From Asterias rubens (Eukaryota; Echinodermata; Asteroidea; Forcipulatida; Asteriidae): a DNA stretch of 64,000 nt. A program made the translations under genes and the position numbers. Positions 63,547-64,000 of this stretch are shown here, one piece after another; positions within the stretch are counted from its first letter, which is position 1; each line of letters starts with the position of its first letter. The stretch covers positions 2,480,001-2,544,000 of the forward strand of contig NC_047073.1 in NCBI RefSeq assembly GCF_902459465.1, written 5' to 3'. The notes beneath the pieces were generated by a model that was given only the letters and a program-made list of their open reading frames with translations, was not told the origin of the DNA and made no database searches.

Positions 63547-64000
63547 GTAAATATATTTTATATCTTTGAGCTTGCAGAGTGCCTCATATTTTGTTATTCA
63601 TTACTTTTTTGTTTGATGTTTTAAGTATTTTGTGAAAATAGAAATTGAGTTAGCTGATTGCTAACTGCTTAAATTACCAACCCCCCCCCCTCTCACACAC
63701 ACACAAAAAGGACAATCAATCTAAATGTATAGGACCTATATGTTTTGTTTGCATAACTAAACTATGCTCAACAAAATTGTTTTATGGATGGCCTGTCCTT
63801 TCGAGTCGACCCTAGCTTGTAAGTTGTAGCAGGCTCGAAATGTAGACTAAAAAAATGCAAATATTAATATTAATAACTTTATTTTGTTATTTTTGAGCTG
63901 TTATCTGTTTTTTTCAGTCAGGTCGGTTGTGCAATAAGGAAAAACAAATACTTTATTATTTTGATGTTCAAATTAAGGTTGTCGCAACTTGAAATAATTT
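63547..64000 (+). other. ALKBH7 intron 1 (partial)
   Basis: Contains a C-run and CA repeat at about 63680-63706. No further exon before the edge. Confidence 0.7.

Overview
This is a eukaryotic (animal) genomic window. Genes are split into short exons with GT..AG introns, the intervening DNA is AT-rich, and tRNA-derived SINEs, fold-back DNA transposons (MITEs) and minisatellites are abundant. Several repeats look like families I associate with echinoderm genomes, sea stars in particular: the '(g)ggcccaatttcat..gcttaagcagctctatgaaattgggccc' element, the TTAA-flanked 'aggcactggacactattggtaatt' MITE, and a SINE with a serine/leucine-tRNA-like head. The assignment to echinoderm is inference (about 0.75), to sea star weaker (about 0.55).

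Layout. 1-18 kb is accessory DNA: a 28-bp minisatellite, a 979-bp direct duplication flanking a 100-bp satellite, many MITEs and SINEs, and a scattered array of related exon-like blocks on the minus strand (1.8-15.6 kb), most of them with intact splice-acceptor signals. 18.3-50.1 kb (+) is an orthologue of SPATA1 in about 13 constitutive exons plus two short acidic cassette exons. Its two ends match vertebrate SPATA1, while three large middle exons encode a much enlarged disordered and coiled-coil region. 50.1-54.9 kb is a convergent intergenic region with SINEs and a 54-bp minisatellite. 54.9-62.6 kb (-) is a complete 13-exon OXCT1 (mitochondrial succinyl-CoA:3-ketoacid CoA-transferase) of 516 aa. 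62.6-63.1 kb is a short shared promoter, and from 63.1 kb (+) the first exon of ALKBH7 runs toward the right edge.

Gene relationships. OXCT1 and ALKBH7 are divergent, with start codons 481 bp apart, and both encode mitochondrial proteins, so a shared bidirectional promoter is plausible. SPATA1 is a sperm/flagellum-associated family with no evident pathway link to them.

Most notable observations: (1) a near-canonical hammerhead ribozyme core on the minus strand at 28.77-28.82 kb, of the type carried by Penelope-like elements, with decayed relatives elsewhere; (2) the array of phase-matched, possibly terminal exons at 1.8-15.6 kb; (3) a partial duplication of OXCT1 exon 8 joined inside a hammerhead-like fragment at a short microhomology; (4) alternative first exons and acidic cassette exons in SPATA1; (5) cleanly resolved nested insertions (a hAT element with an 8-bp target duplication and a TTAA element, each inside a SINE). 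No wholly new multi-gene system is evident.
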